A stretch of DNA of 35,271 nucleotides from SAR202 cluster bacterium. Lineage in GTDB: Bacteria; Chloroflexota; Dehalococcoidia; Lucifugimonadales; Lucifugimonadaceae. The notes under the pieces are model-generated. The model saw nothing but the letters and a program-made list of their open reading frames with translations. It had not been told where the DNA came from and did not search any database. This document shows positions 16,467 through 24,701 of this stretch, piece by piece (position 1 is the first letter of the stretch; the number at the start of each line of letters is the position of its first letter). Where the stretch lies: positions 1 through 35,271 of the forward strand of contig VGZT01000023.1 of the NCBI GenBank assembly GCA_016872495.1, given 5' to 3'. A program made the position numbers and the translations under genes.

Positions 16467-16472
16467 TAAAAT
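16467..16472 (+). promoter_or_regulatory. TAAAAT -10-like box, possible leaderless start of the CoA-transferase operon
   Basis: TAAAAT at 16467-16472 is the best -10 hexamer in the 71-bp divergent region. It ends eight bases before ATG 16481, and no Shine-Dalgarno sequence stands before that ATG. That spacing places the likely transcription start at or within a few bases of the start codon, as in leaderless genes. No -35 hexamer is evident at 16-18 bp. Confidence 0.4.
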
Positions 16473-16480
16473 CTGCCGCC

Positions 16481-17197
16481 ATGCCCACCAACAAGACATG
16501 CCATGGCTTCGCAGACGCCGTTTCGGATATACCCGACGGCGCGTCGATCATGGTAGGCGGTTTTGGCGGCGCGGGCGGGCTGCCCTTCAGGCTACTCACC
16601 GCGCTGCGGGATCACGGCGCCCGGCGGCTCACGATCATCAGCAATACGGCCGGAGTCTCCATGGTCACCGGCTTCGGCTGGCCAAAGGGGGAGAAGCCGA
16701 TCGACCATTCGATCCTGTTCGAGAACGGGCAGGTCGCCCGTTTCATTGGAACCTACCCGGTGCCTGGCTCGGTCTCGCTGCGGAACGCCTTCCAGGCTGC
16801 TTTCGACCGCAAGGAGGTCGCGCTGGAACTCGTCCCCCAGGGCACGTTCGTCGAAAGAATCCGGGCGGGTGGGGCTGGCATCCCGGCGTTCTTCACGCCG
16901 ACGGCCGCCGGGACCCGGCTTGCCGAGGGCAAGGAAGTCCGCACTTTCGACGGACGGGCCTGCGTGATGGAACGTGCGCTGCGTGCCGATTTCGCGTTCG
17001 TGCGGGCCGCGGTGGCCGACACGCTGGGCAACCTGATGTACGTCGGGTCCTCACGTGCGTTCAACCCGGCCATGGCGACGGCCGCCGATATCACGATCGC
17101 CGAGGTCGACCGCATCGTGCCGCCCGGGAAGATCGACCCGGAGCGCGTCGGCACGCCCGGCGTCTACGTTGACCGCGTGGTGGCGCGCAGCGCATGA
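16481..17197 (+). CDS. CoA-transferase subunit A (class I, 3-oxoacid/3-oxoadipate type)
   Basis: The alpha subunit of a family I CoA-transferase, 238 residues, which moves CoA from an acyl-CoA donor (often succinyl-CoA or acetyl-CoA) to a carboxylic acid. The CoA-binding glycine-rich motif is IMVGGFGGAGGLPF near residue 25. Further family landmarks are LTIISNTAG, GTFVERIRAGGAGIPAFFTP and ALRADFAFVRAAVADTLGN. ATG 16481 aligns with normal N-termini; the frame is open further upstream but that part is the shadow of the cupin gene. Its stop overlaps the start of the B subunit (ATGA). It opens a long run of coupled plus-strand genes, so the acid it activates may be a product of that pathway. Substrate unknown. 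Confidence 0.92.
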   Translation: MPTNKTCHGFADAVSDIPDGASIMVGGFGGAGGLPFRLLTALRDHGARRLTIISNTAGVSMVTGFGWPKGEKPIDHSILFENGQVARFIGTYPVPGSVSLRNAFQAAFDRKEVALELVPQGTFVERIRAGGAGIPAFFTPTAAGTRLAEGKEVRTFDGRACVMERALRADFAFVRAAVADTLGNLMYVGSSRAFNPAMATAADITIAEVDRIVPPGKIDPERVGTPGVYVDRVVARSA

Positions 17198-17874
17198 GCG
17201 ACCCGGCGCCCCGCCTCGATCGCGACCTGATCGCGATGCGTGTCGCTCGCGAGTTCGAAGACGGGTTTGTCGTCAATCTGGGCATCGGCATCCCGACCCT
17301 CTGCTCCAACTTCGTTCCGGAGGGCGTCCAGGTCCTGTACCAGAGCGAAAGCGGGGTCCTCAACTACGGACCCCTCGCCGAAGAAGGCCGGGGCAGCATC
17401 GATCTGATCAACGCGGGCGGCCAGTTCGTCACGCCCAATCCTGGGATGGCCCTGTTCGATTCCGCCGAGGCCTTCGCCATGATCCGGGGCGGCCACATCG
17501 ACGTCACGGTGCTCGGAGGGCTGCAGGTCTCACGCGCCGGCGACCTCGCAAACTGGTTCCTGCCTTCCCGGGGCATCGGCAACGTCGGCGGGGCCATGGA
17601 CCTGGCCGCGGGCGCACGCAAGGTCATCGTCGCCATGGAGCACAACGACCGCACCGGAAACCCGAAGGTCGTCGACCAGTGCACCTTCCCGCTCACCGGG
17701 GCACGCTGCGTTGACCTGATCGTCACCGATATCGCGGTCATCGAGGTGCTGCCCGACGAGCGCGGCCTGTTGCTGAAAGAGCACGCCCCGGGGTGGAGTT
17801 TCGAGGCGGTCCAGAAGGCAACCGGCGCCCGGCTCGAGCGGTCGCCGTCACTCGCCGAGTTCACCTTCGCCTGA
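17194..17874 (+). CDS. CoA-transferase subunit B (class I, 3-oxoacid/3-oxoadipate type)
   Basis: The beta subunit, 226 residues. It carries the catalytic glutamate (Glu52 in YQSESGVLNYGP) that forms the glutamyl-CoA thioester. Other family blocks are VNLGIGIPTLCSNF, INAGGQFVTPNPG, VTVLGGLQVS and VIVAMEHNDRTGNPKVV. The usual SENG is SESG here, an accepted variant as far as I know. It overlaps subunit A by four bases and shares one base with the following hyuB (TGATG), so translation is coupled on both sides. The pairing with hydantoinase-type genes is less usual than its more common partners in ketone-body or aromatic degradation operons. Confidence 0.92.
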   Translation: MSDPAPRLDRDLIAMRVAREFEDGFVVNLGIGIPTLCSNFVPEGVQVLYQSESGVLNYGPLAEEGRGSIDLINAGGQFVTPNPGMALFDSAEAFAMIRGGHIDVTVLGGLQVSRAGDLANWFLPSRGIGNVGGAMDLAAGARKVIVAMEHNDRTGNPKVVDQCTFPLTGARCVDLIVTDIAVIEVLPDERGLLLKEHAPGWSFEAVQKATGARLERSPSLAEFTFA

Positions 17875-19640
17875 TGACAGCTCCTCCCGGCCGGCGGACA
17901 CGAAAACGCGCTACCGACCCGATCCGGTTCGAGGTCATTCGTAACGCCCTGACGCAGGCGACCGAAGAGATGGCCATCGCCCTGCGGCGCAGCGCCTACA
18001 GCACCAATGTGAAAACGCGCCAGGACTTCTCCTGTGCCTTCTTCGATCGCGACCTCCGGGTCATCGCACAGGCGTTCACTCAGCCCGTTCATCTCGGCTC
18101 GTTCGTCGAGCACGTCCCTCGTGCCGTGCGACGCTTCGGCATCGACAAGTTCGGGCCGGGTGACATGGTCCTCTCCAACGACCCCTATGGCGGCGGCGTT
18201 CACCTGAACGACATCACCTTGATCGGCGCCGTCCACTGGCAGGGCCAGCTGGTCGGGTACACGGCTTGCCTGGCCCACCACGTCGATGTCGGCGGCGGCG
18301 CCCCCGCATCGGTCGGCGCCTTCCAGGAGGTCTTCCAGGAGGGTGTCATCATCCCGGCGGTCAGGCTGGTGCGGGCCGGGAAGATCGTCGACGACGTGTT
18401 TCGGCTTGTCCTCGCCCAGATTCGATCGAAACGGGAGACCGCCGGTGACTTCCGGGCACAGGTGGCATCGAACGTTACCGGCGCCAAGCGAGTGTGTGAG
18501 CTGATCGATCGCTACGGGCTCCCCGAGTTCGAGCGCTACGTCAATGAGATCGTCGAGTACACACGCCGGCGCACACGCTCGGAGCTCAAAAAGCTGCCGC
18601 CCGGGACTTACGAGGCGGAAGGGTTTGTGGACAACGACGGCTTCACGGACGAGGTCGTGCGGTTGAAGGTGAAGGTCACGGTCGACGCGTCCGGAGTGGT
18701 GTTCGACACGACCGGATCGGCCCGGCAGCGAAGGGCGCCCGTTAACTCGACCTTCGCCCAGACCTTCTCGGCGTGCGCCTACGCCCTGCGCGCGCTCATG
18801 GACAAGGACCTGCCCGTCAACGCCGGCTTCTACGAGTTCGTGAAGGTGATCGCACCGCCCGGTTCCGTGACCAACGCGGTCCACCCCGCGCCGGTAGTCG
18901 GCGGCTGGGAGACGCACGTGCGCGTCAATGACCTGATATTCAAGGCGCTATCAGCCGCCCTGCCCGACGCCATCTGCGCCGGCACCAAGGCGATGCAGTG
19001 CCACGCAGGGTTTGGCGGCATCCAGGCCGAAGGCGACTACTACTGCTTCCTGGAAACCCTCGCGGGCGGGTACGGGGCACGCTCGCGCAAGGACGGACCG
19101 GATGCGGTGCAGTCGCACGGGCAGAACACCGAAAACGCACCGGTGGAAGAGACTGAAACGAACTACCCGGTCCGGATCCTCAGGTATGAGCTGGTTGCCG
19201 ACTCCGAGGGCCCCGGCCGCCAGCGCGGCGGGCTCGGCTTGCGGCGCGACTACCAGTTTCCCGGCGAGACGACCTTTACCGTGCTGGCCGATCGCGACCG
19301 GGCAGGTCCGCACGGCCTCTTCGGCGGCCTCCCTGGCAGTGTTTCCAGCTACGTCTTCAATCCCGATACGAGCTCCGCGCGCGCCCTGGGCTCAAAGTCC
19401 ACATTGCAACTTCAGCCCGGCGACGTAATCAGCTACCGGACTTCGGGCGGCGGCGGGTTCTACCCTCCCGAGAAGCGTGACCCCGAGCTGGTGAGTATCG
19501 ACGTGCGCGATGGCAAGGTGAGTGCAGCCCGCGCCCGCAGCGTATACCGCGTGATCACGGATTCCACCGGCAAGGTCGATGCAGCTGCAACTGCGCGCCT
19601 TAGGAAGTCGGGCCGCCGCGCCCGGGGCCAGGACGCATGA
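17874..19640 (+). CDS. hyuB: Hydantoinase B/5-oxoprolinase family protein (first HyuB paralogue)
   Basis: A 588-residue HyuB-type subunit. With HyuA it makes ATP-dependent amidohydrolases (N-methylhydantoinase, 5-oxoprolinase) or carboxylases (acetone/acetophenone type). The signature NDPYGGGVHLNDIT starts at residue 102 and HHVDVGGGAPAS at His135, both expected to bind the metal. C-terminal family blocks are APVNSTFAQTFSACAYALRA, HGQNTENAPVEE and RQRGGLGLRRDYQF. The start is ATG 17874, sharing its A with the TGA of the CoA-transferase B gene; open sequence further upstream is that gene in another frame. A second, clearly homologous hyuB follows with a four-base overlap. The substrate is not readable; the neighbouring N-methylglutamate genes suggest an N-methylated ring compound. 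Confidence 0.92.
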   Translation: MTAPPGRRTRKRATDPIRFEVIRNALTQATEEMAIALRRSAYSTNVKTRQDFSCAFFDRDLRVIAQAFTQPVHLGSFVEHVPRAVRRFGIDKFGPGDMVLSNDPYGGGVHLNDITLIGAVHWQGQLVGYTACLAHHVDVGGGAPASVGAFQEVFQEGVIIPAVRLVRAGKIVDDVFRLVLAQIRSKRETAGDFRAQVASNVTGAKRVCELIDRYGLPEFERYVNEIVEYTRRRTRSELKKLPPGTYEAEGFVDNDGFTDEVVRLKVKVTVDASGVVFDTTGSARQRRAPVNSTFAQTFSACAYALRALMDKDLPVNAGFYEFVKVIAPPGSVTNAVHPAPVVGGWETHVRVNDLIFKALSAALPDAICAGTKAMQCHAGFGGIQAEGDYYCFLETLAGGYGARSRKDGPDAVQSHGQNTENAPVEETETNYPVRILRYELVADSEGPGRQRGGLGLRRDYQFPGETTFTVLADRDRAGPHGLFGGLPGSVSSYVFNPDTSSARALGSKSTLQLQPGDVISYRTSGGGGFYPPEKRDPELVSIDVRDGKVSAARARSVYRVITDSTGKVDAAATARLRKSGRRARGQDA

Positions 19641-21451
19641 GCCGCCGGTCGTCCATTGACCCCGTGCGATTCGAGGTGGTGCGCAACGCCCTGACCGAGG
19701 TCACCGAGGAGATGGCCGCCGCGCTGCGCAAGAGCGCGTACTCAACCAACATCAAGACGCGCATGGACTTCTCATGCGCATTCTTTGATGCCGCCACCCG
19801 CCCCATAGCGCAATCCTTTGCTCAACCCGTCCACCTCGGATCATTCGTAGAGCTGATCCCGCGTGCCGTGAAGGCCTACGGGCCCGAGAACATGGCGCCC
19901 GGCGACATGCTGGTCACCAACGACCCCTACGGCGGCGGCAGCCACCTCAACGATGTCACCGTCTTCGCGCCCGTCTTCTACCAGGGGGAGAAGCAGCCAG
20001 GGCGGCTGATCGGGTACGTCGCAGCACTCGCGCACCACGTGGACGTCGGGGGCGGCGCCCCGGCCAGCATCGGCCCGTTCCAGGAGGTCTACCAGGAGGG
20101 CGTGATCATCCCCCCGGTGAAGCTCGTGGAACAAGGCGAGATCTCTGACGACATCTTCCGGCTGATCCTCGCCCAGATCAGGTCAAAGCGGATCACCGCG
20201 GGCGATTTTCGGGCCCAGATCGCGGCCAACATCGCAGGCATCCGGCGGCTCCACGAGCTGGTGACCAGGACCGGAGTGGACCAGTTCCTGGCATACGTCG
20301 AGGAGATCATCGCTTACACGAGGCGCCGGACGGCCGCAGAGATCGCAAAGCTGCCGCGCGGTGTCTATGAGGCCGAAGGCTTCCTGGATAACGACGGGTT
20401 CACGGACCAGGTCGTGAACCTCAAGGTCAGGATTACGATCGACGGATCGGGCGTCTTCTTCGACCTTGCCGGCTGTGACCCGCAGAGGCGGGCGCCCGTC
20501 AATTCGACCTACGCGATGACGTATTCCGCGTGCGCCTACGCCCTTCGTGCACTGATGGACAAGGACCTGCCAATCAACAGCGGGTTCTACCAGTTCGTGC
20601 GCCTGAACGCGCCAAGCGGGACGGTCGTAAACGCCGTTCACCCCGGTGCGGTCGTCGGTGGCTGGGAGACGCAGATCAGGGTCAACGACCTGATGTTCAA
20701 GGCGCTTTCCCAGGCCGTGCCGGAGGCTGTCCCCGCTGGCTGCAAGGCCATGATGGCGCAGGCCGGGTACGGCGTCATCGAGCGCAAATCGGGCGAGTAC
20801 CTGTGCAACTACGAGGCGCTGGCAGGTGGCTACGGGGGCCGGGCGACCAAGGACGGACCGGATGCCGTGCAGGGCCACGGCCAGAACACCGAGAACGCCC
20901 CGGTGGAAGAGACCGAAGGCGCATACCCGGTAATGATCACCCGGCTGGAGCTCATCGACGACTCTGACGGGGCCGGGCGCCACCGCGGCGGACTCGGCCT
21001 CCGTCGCGACTACTACTTCCCCCACGACGACGCCACGTTCACCATCCTGTCCGACCGCGACCGTGCAGGTCCCTGGGGGTTGTTTGGCGGTCTGCCAGGC
21101 CGCAAGGCCTACTACCTCCTCAATCCCGAATCCGAGGCAAGGCCGCTTTCGTCCAAGTGCGTCGTGCAGTTGAAGGCCGGCGATACCCTGAGCTTCCAGA
21201 CCCCCGGCGGCGGCGGCTACGGGTTCCCCGGGCAGAGGGACCCGGAACTGGTACTGCGGGACGTGCGGGACGGCAAAGTCAGCCTGCAACGAGCGCGTGA
21301 CGTCTACCGCGTGGCGATCGACCGATCCGCGTGGAAGGTCGACGGACGGGCGACCGCGCGCCTGCGAGCATCTGCCGCTGCACGGGGCGGGACCACGCAC
21401 CAATCAAGGGACAAACAGGCAGCCGCCAGGGCTGAAAGGGGATCCAGATAG
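19637..21451 (+). CDS. hyuB: Hydantoinase B/5-oxoprolinase family protein (second HyuB paralogue)
   Basis: A 604-residue HyuB subunit clearly paralogous to the preceding one; by eye well over half of the residues agree along the whole length. It keeps NDPYGGGSHLNDVT (Asn95 onward) and HHVDVGGGAPAS (His133 onward), HGQNTENAPVEE and the late HRGGLGLRRDYYF. Small differences include a short insertion, QGEKQPGRLIGY, before the histidine motif and an extended polar C-terminus rich in Ala, Arg and Gln. The start overlaps the previous stop (ATGA). Two intact metal motifs imply both B subunits are functional, perhaps forming A with B and B' for two substrates, or one mixed complex. Its TAG overlaps the unusual ATA start of hyuA. 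Confidence 0.92.
   Translation: MSRRSSIDPVRFEVVRNALTEVTEEMAAALRKSAYSTNIKTRMDFSCAFFDAATRPIAQSFAQPVHLGSFVELIPRAVKAYGPENMAPGDMLVTNDPYGGGSHLNDVTVFAPVFYQGEKQPGRLIGYVAALAHHVDVGGGAPASIGPFQEVYQEGVIIPPVKLVEQGEISDDIFRLILAQIRSKRITAGDFRAQIAANIAGIRRLHELVTRTGVDQFLAYVEEIIAYTRRRTAAEIAKLPRGVYEAEGFLDNDGFTDQVVNLKVRITIDGSGVFFDLAGCDPQRRAPVNSTYAMTYSACAYALRALMDKDLPINSGFYQFVRLNAPSGTVVNAVHPGAVVGGWETQIRVNDLMFKALSQAVPEAVPAGCKAMMAQAGYGVIERKSGEYLCNYEALAGGYGGRATKDGPDAVQGHGQNTENAPVEETEGAYPVMITRLELIDDSDGAGRHRGGLGLRRDYYFPHDDATFTILSDRDRAGPWGLFGGLPGRKAYYLLNPESEARPLSSKCVVQLKAGDTLSFQTPGGGGYGFPGQRDPELVLRDVRDGKVSLQRARDVYRVAIDRSAWKVDGRATARLRASAAARGGTTHQSRDKQAAARAERGSR
21435..21450 (+). promoter_or_regulatory. Shine-Dalgarno site pointing to an ATA start codon of hyuA
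   Basis: AAAGGGG at 21435-21441 is a strong ribosome-binding site. Six bases later, at 21448-21450, stands ATA, in frame with the conserved HyuA N-terminus. An in-frame stop at 21433-21435 and the first in-frame ATG at 21505 (inside the ATP-binding domain) bracket a stretch with no ATG, GTG or TTG. ATA overlaps the TAG of the upstream gene (ATAG), as ATGA does at other joints of the operon. Confidence 0.6.
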
Positions 21452-23562
21452 CTACGGCAAAGTTCCGGCTGGGCGTCGACATCGGTGGCACCTTCACCGA
21501 CGCGATGCTGGTGAATGAAGAAACCGGGGGCATCGAGATCGTCAAGGTGCCTTCGACCCCGTCCGACCCCTCCGGGGGATTCGTCGAGGCGACGCTCCGC
21601 ATCCTCAAGAGATCAGATGTGACGCCGGGCCAGCTGGCGTTCGTCGTGCACGGCACCACGGTCGCCACCAACTCGATCATCGAGGGCAAGGTGGCGCGGA
21701 CCGGATTCGTTACCACGGACGGGTTCCGCGACATGCTCGAGATCGCCCGCCAGATACGGCCATCGCTTTATGACCTCCAGTTCGACAAGCCGCCGCCACT
21801 GGTCCCGCGGTACCTGTGTTTCGGCGTGCCGGAGCGACTGGATGCGCGCGGAAAGGTCCTGAAGGAACTCGACGAGGAACGGGTCCGGGAAGTCGCCCGC
21901 GAACTCGGCCGGCAAAAGGTCGAGTCGATCGCCGTCTGCCTCCTGCACTCGTACGTGAACCCCGCGCACGAGGCGCGCATCAAGCAGATCCTCCAGGAAG
22001 AGCTCGGGGACATTTCACTCTCGATCTCGTCCGAGCTCGCTCCGGAGTTCAGAGAGTACTTCCGTGCGAGCACCACCGTGGTCAATGCCGCGATCCGTCC
22101 CGTGGTGGCCCGTTACCTCCAGGGGATCGAGAAGCGGCTGCGGGCGGAAGAGCTGACCGCCGAACTGCTCGTGATGCAGAGCAACGGCGGAGTCCTCACT
22201 TTCGAGGCGGCTGCCGAGCGCCCGGTGTTCATGGTCGAGTCGGGCCCCGCCGCCGGTGTGATCGCCGCCTCCTACCTGGCCGCCTCGCTCGGACACAAGG
22301 ATGCGATCTCATTCGACATGGGCGGCACTACCGCAAAGGTCGGACTGGTCCAGGACGGCCGGGCGAGGATCACACGGGACTACGAGGTCGGAGCGGCGGC
22401 GCGTGCCGGCACCGGCTCGGCCCGCGGCAGCGGATACCCGATCCGCACACCCGTGATCGATCTGGTCGAGATCGGTGCGGGTGGCGGCTCGATCGCATGG
22501 GTCGACTCAGGCGGTGTGTTGCGAGTGGGACCGCACAGCGCGGGCGCCGATCCGGGCCCGGCCTGCTACGGCCAGGGCGGCAAGGAGCCGACCATCACGG
22601 ACGCCAACCTCGTGCTTGGCCGGCTGAACCCTGACTACTTCCTGGGCGGCGAGGTCAAACTCCATGTCGAACTGGCGCGCGCCGCGATCGAGAACCGGTG
22701 CGCCCGCCCCCTCGGAATAGATGTGCTGCAGGCCGCCAACGGGATCATCGAGATCGCCAATAGCGCGATGGTCAACGCACTCCGGCTCATCTCCGTCCAG
22801 CGCGGGTACGATCCACGTGACTTCGCCCTGATCGGCTTCGGAGGCGCGGGCCCGGTCCACGCGAATCGCCTGGCCGCAGAGAACGACATCCCCACCACGA
22901 TCATCCCGATGTCGCCCGGGATCACCTGCGCCATGGGACTGCTGGTGACCGACCTCCAGCACGACTACTCAGCCACCCTCCTGCGAAGGGCTGACGCCGT
23001 CGAGCCCGCCAGGATCGAGGAGCATTTCAAGCGCCTCGAAGCGTCCGGGCGCGCCGCATTGAAACGAGACGGAGTGCCCGCCTCAGGCATGAAGTTCCTG
23101 CGGCTGATCGATATGCGCTACGTGGGTCAGAGCTATGAGCTGCCAGTGCCGCTGGCTTCCGGAGCGTTCGGCGCGACCCGGCTCGACAAGGCCGTTTCCG
23201 ACTTCCACGCCGCCCACGAGCGGGCATATGGACACGCGGCCCCCGCCGAGCCGGTGGAGATCGTGAACCTCAGGTTGACCTCCCTTGGCGCGATCCAGCG
23301 CCCCACGTTGAGGGAGATACCGAACCAGCCAGGTGCTTCCCCGGCGACCGCCCTGAAGGGCACTCGCCAGGTCTACTTCGCAGAATCGGGCGGCATGGTG
23401 AAGGCGTCCGTATACGACCGGTATCGCCTCGTTGCGGGAGCGGTGCTGAAAGGGCCGGCAATCGTCGAGGAGATGGACTCAACCACGGTGATACATCCCG
23501 GCTACCAGGGCTCCGTGGACCGCTTCGGGAATATCGTCCTGACCAGAGGCAGGTCGCGATGA
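21448..23562 (+). CDS. hyuA: Hydantoinase/oxoprolinase A subunit (HyuA) with apparent ATA start
   Basis: A 704-residue ATP-binding subunit of the hydantoinase/5-oxoprolinase/acetone carboxylase family. It phosphorylates the ring or carbonyl substrate that HyuB then hydrolyses. Phosphate-binding loops are DIGGTFTD (residues 11-18) and FDMGGTTAKVG (from about residue 289). Further blocks are HGTTVATNSIIEGK, IGAGGGSIAWVDSGG, AGADPGPACYG and ALIGFGGAGPVHA. The first in-frame ATG (21505) would delete the first ATPase loop, so it cannot be the real start. Homology requires translation from about 21448, where ATA follows a strong Shine-Dalgarno site; CTG at 21469 is a weaker alternative. One HyuA thus serves two HyuB paralogues. 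Its stop overlaps the next gene (ATGA). The family is secure; the substrate is unknown. Confidence 0.9.
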   Translation: MATAKFRLGVDIGGTFTDAMLVNEETGGIEIVKVPSTPSDPSGGFVEATLRILKRSDVTPGQLAFVVHGTTVATNSIIEGKVARTGFVTTDGFRDMLEIARQIRPSLYDLQFDKPPPLVPRYLCFGVPERLDARGKVLKELDEERVREVARELGRQKVESIAVCLLHSYVNPAHEARIKQILQEELGDISLSISSELAPEFREYFRASTTVVNAAIRPVVARYLQGIEKRLRAEELTAELLVMQSNGGVLTFEAAAERPVFMVESGPAAGVIAASYLAASLGHKDAISFDMGGTTAKVGLVQDGRARITRDYEVGAAARAGTGSARGSGYPIRTPVIDLVEIGAGGGSIAWVDSGGVLRVGPHSAGADPGPACYGQGGKEPTITDANLVLGRLNPDYFLGGEVKLHVELARAAIENRCARPLGIDVLQAANGIIEIANSAMVNALRLISVQRGYDPRDFALIGFGGAGPVHANRLAAENDIPTTIIPMSPGITCAMGLLVTDLQHDYSATLLRRADAVEPARIEEHFKRLEASGRAALKRDGVPASGMKFLRLIDMRYVGQSYELPVPLASGAFGATRLDKAVSDFHAAHERAYGHAAPAEPVEIVNLRLTSLGAIQRPTLREIPNQPGASPATALKGTRQVYFAESGGMVKASVYDRYRLVAGAVLKGPAIVEEMDSTTVIHPGYQGSVDRFGNIVLTRGRSR

Positions 23563-24701
23563 AGCGGGTTGCCGACATCGCGGTCATCGGGGCCGGATGC
23601 ATGGGCCTCAGTATCGCCTGGCACCTCGCGCGCGCCGGCGCCGGGCGTGTGATCGTCATCGACCAACGTGGCGTGGCCACTGGTGCGACCGCCAATTCGA
23701 GCGCAATCCTGCGCACCCACTACGAGAATCCCGCGCTTGCGAGCATGGCGTGGCACGGGCTGAAGGTTTTCAGTGACTTCGAGGCGATCGCAGGCGGGCC
23801 CTCCGGCTTCCGCAAGACGGGCTTCCTTTTCCTGGGCGGAAAGAAGGACGCCGCCGCGATTCGCAAGACCTCCCGGGCCATCCGGGCCCTGGGCATCAAC
23901 TCGGTGATCCTCGAAGCCGGCGAGTTCCATCACATCGAGGCCCGCACCTCGCGTGACGACATTGGAGTCGTCATCTGGGAGCCCGAGTCCGGCCACGCCA
24001 GTGCGTCGGTTGCTTCGGCCACCCTTGCCGATGCCGCTCGCCGAAGCGGCGCGCAGATCAGCACGGGCGAAACCGTTATTTCCATCACCGGCCGCAAAGG
24101 GCGCGTCACCGGTATCGAGTCCACCGCTGGCAAACTGGCCGTTGGCACGGTCGTGGTCGCAGCCGGTTTCAGGTCAATGGGGTTGTTGGAGCCGCTCGGC
24201 GTCAAGCTGCCCCTGACCCCCGTGCGTCATCCGATCGCGGTCGTGACAACCGCCGGAAGCCATCCCGTCGCTCCCGTGGTCGGTGACAGGATCCTCGGTG
24301 CGTACCATCGGCCCGAGGGATCGAACCAGTTCCTGGTGGGCCGGTACGGCTTCATGGACGGCGACCGCGACGAAAGCGTCGAAGAAGCAAAGCCTGCCAG
24401 GGCGACCGCGCTCGAATCCCTGTTGAAGGCCTTCAAGGCTCGCTGGCCTTACGAGGCAAACGCACGATTGGCACGCAGCTACACCGGCGTCTATGACTGC
24501 ACCCCGGACCTTGAGCCGGCCCTCGGTCCCGTCGCCGGTGTCGACGGGCTGCACGTCGCGGCGGGCTTCAGCGGTCACGGTTTCAAGCTTTCCCCCGCGG
24601 TCGGCGAAATGGTCGCCGGCGGGATCACCGGGGACAGCAGCAGGATTGCCCGTGCCGACCGGTTCGACGTCAGGCGCTTCGAGCTCCGGAGCCTGAAATG
24701 A
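23559..24701 (+). CDS. DAO-family FAD-dependent amine/amino-acid oxidoreductase (first of pair)
   Basis: A 380-residue flavoprotein of the D-amino-acid oxidase/sarcosine oxidase/dimethylglycine dehydrogenase superfamily, which oxidises secondary or tertiary amines to imines. The FAD motif VIGAGCMG lies at residues 9-16. Near the C-terminus VYDCTPDLEPALGP and GLHVAAGFSGHGFKLSP are the isoalloxazine-contacting blocks of this family. The RHDA histidine that carries covalent FMN in sarcosine oxidase beta subunits is not present (GHASASV at the corresponding region). It overlaps hyuA and the next gene by ATGA at both ends and is paralogous to the next gene. It plausibly oxidises an N-methyl amino acid released by the HyuAB enzyme, which is inference. 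Confidence 0.88.
   Translation: MKRVADIAVIGAGCMGLSIAWHLARAGAGRVIVIDQRGVATGATANSSAILRTHYENPALASMAWHGLKVFSDFEAIAGGPSGFRKTGFLFLGGKKDAAAIRKTSRAIRALGINSVILEAGEFHHIEARTSRDDIGVVIWEPESGHASASVASATLADAARRSGAQISTGETVISITGRKGRVTGIESTAGKLAVGTVVVAAGFRSMGLLEPLGVKLPLTPVRHPIAVVTTAGSHPVAPVVGDRILGAYHRPEGSNQFLVGRYGFMDGDRDESVEEAKPARATALESLLKAFKARWPYEANARLARSYTGVYDCTPDLEPALGPVAGVDGLHVAAGFSGHGFKLSPAVGEMVAGGITGDSSRIARADRFDVRRFELRSLK

Noticed and set aside
17874-23562. Acetone or acetophenone carboxylase
   Set aside because: The small gamma subunit of acetone carboxylase is absent and the B subunits are duplicated; neighbours concern amines rather than ketones, although the CoA-transferase would fit ketone use.
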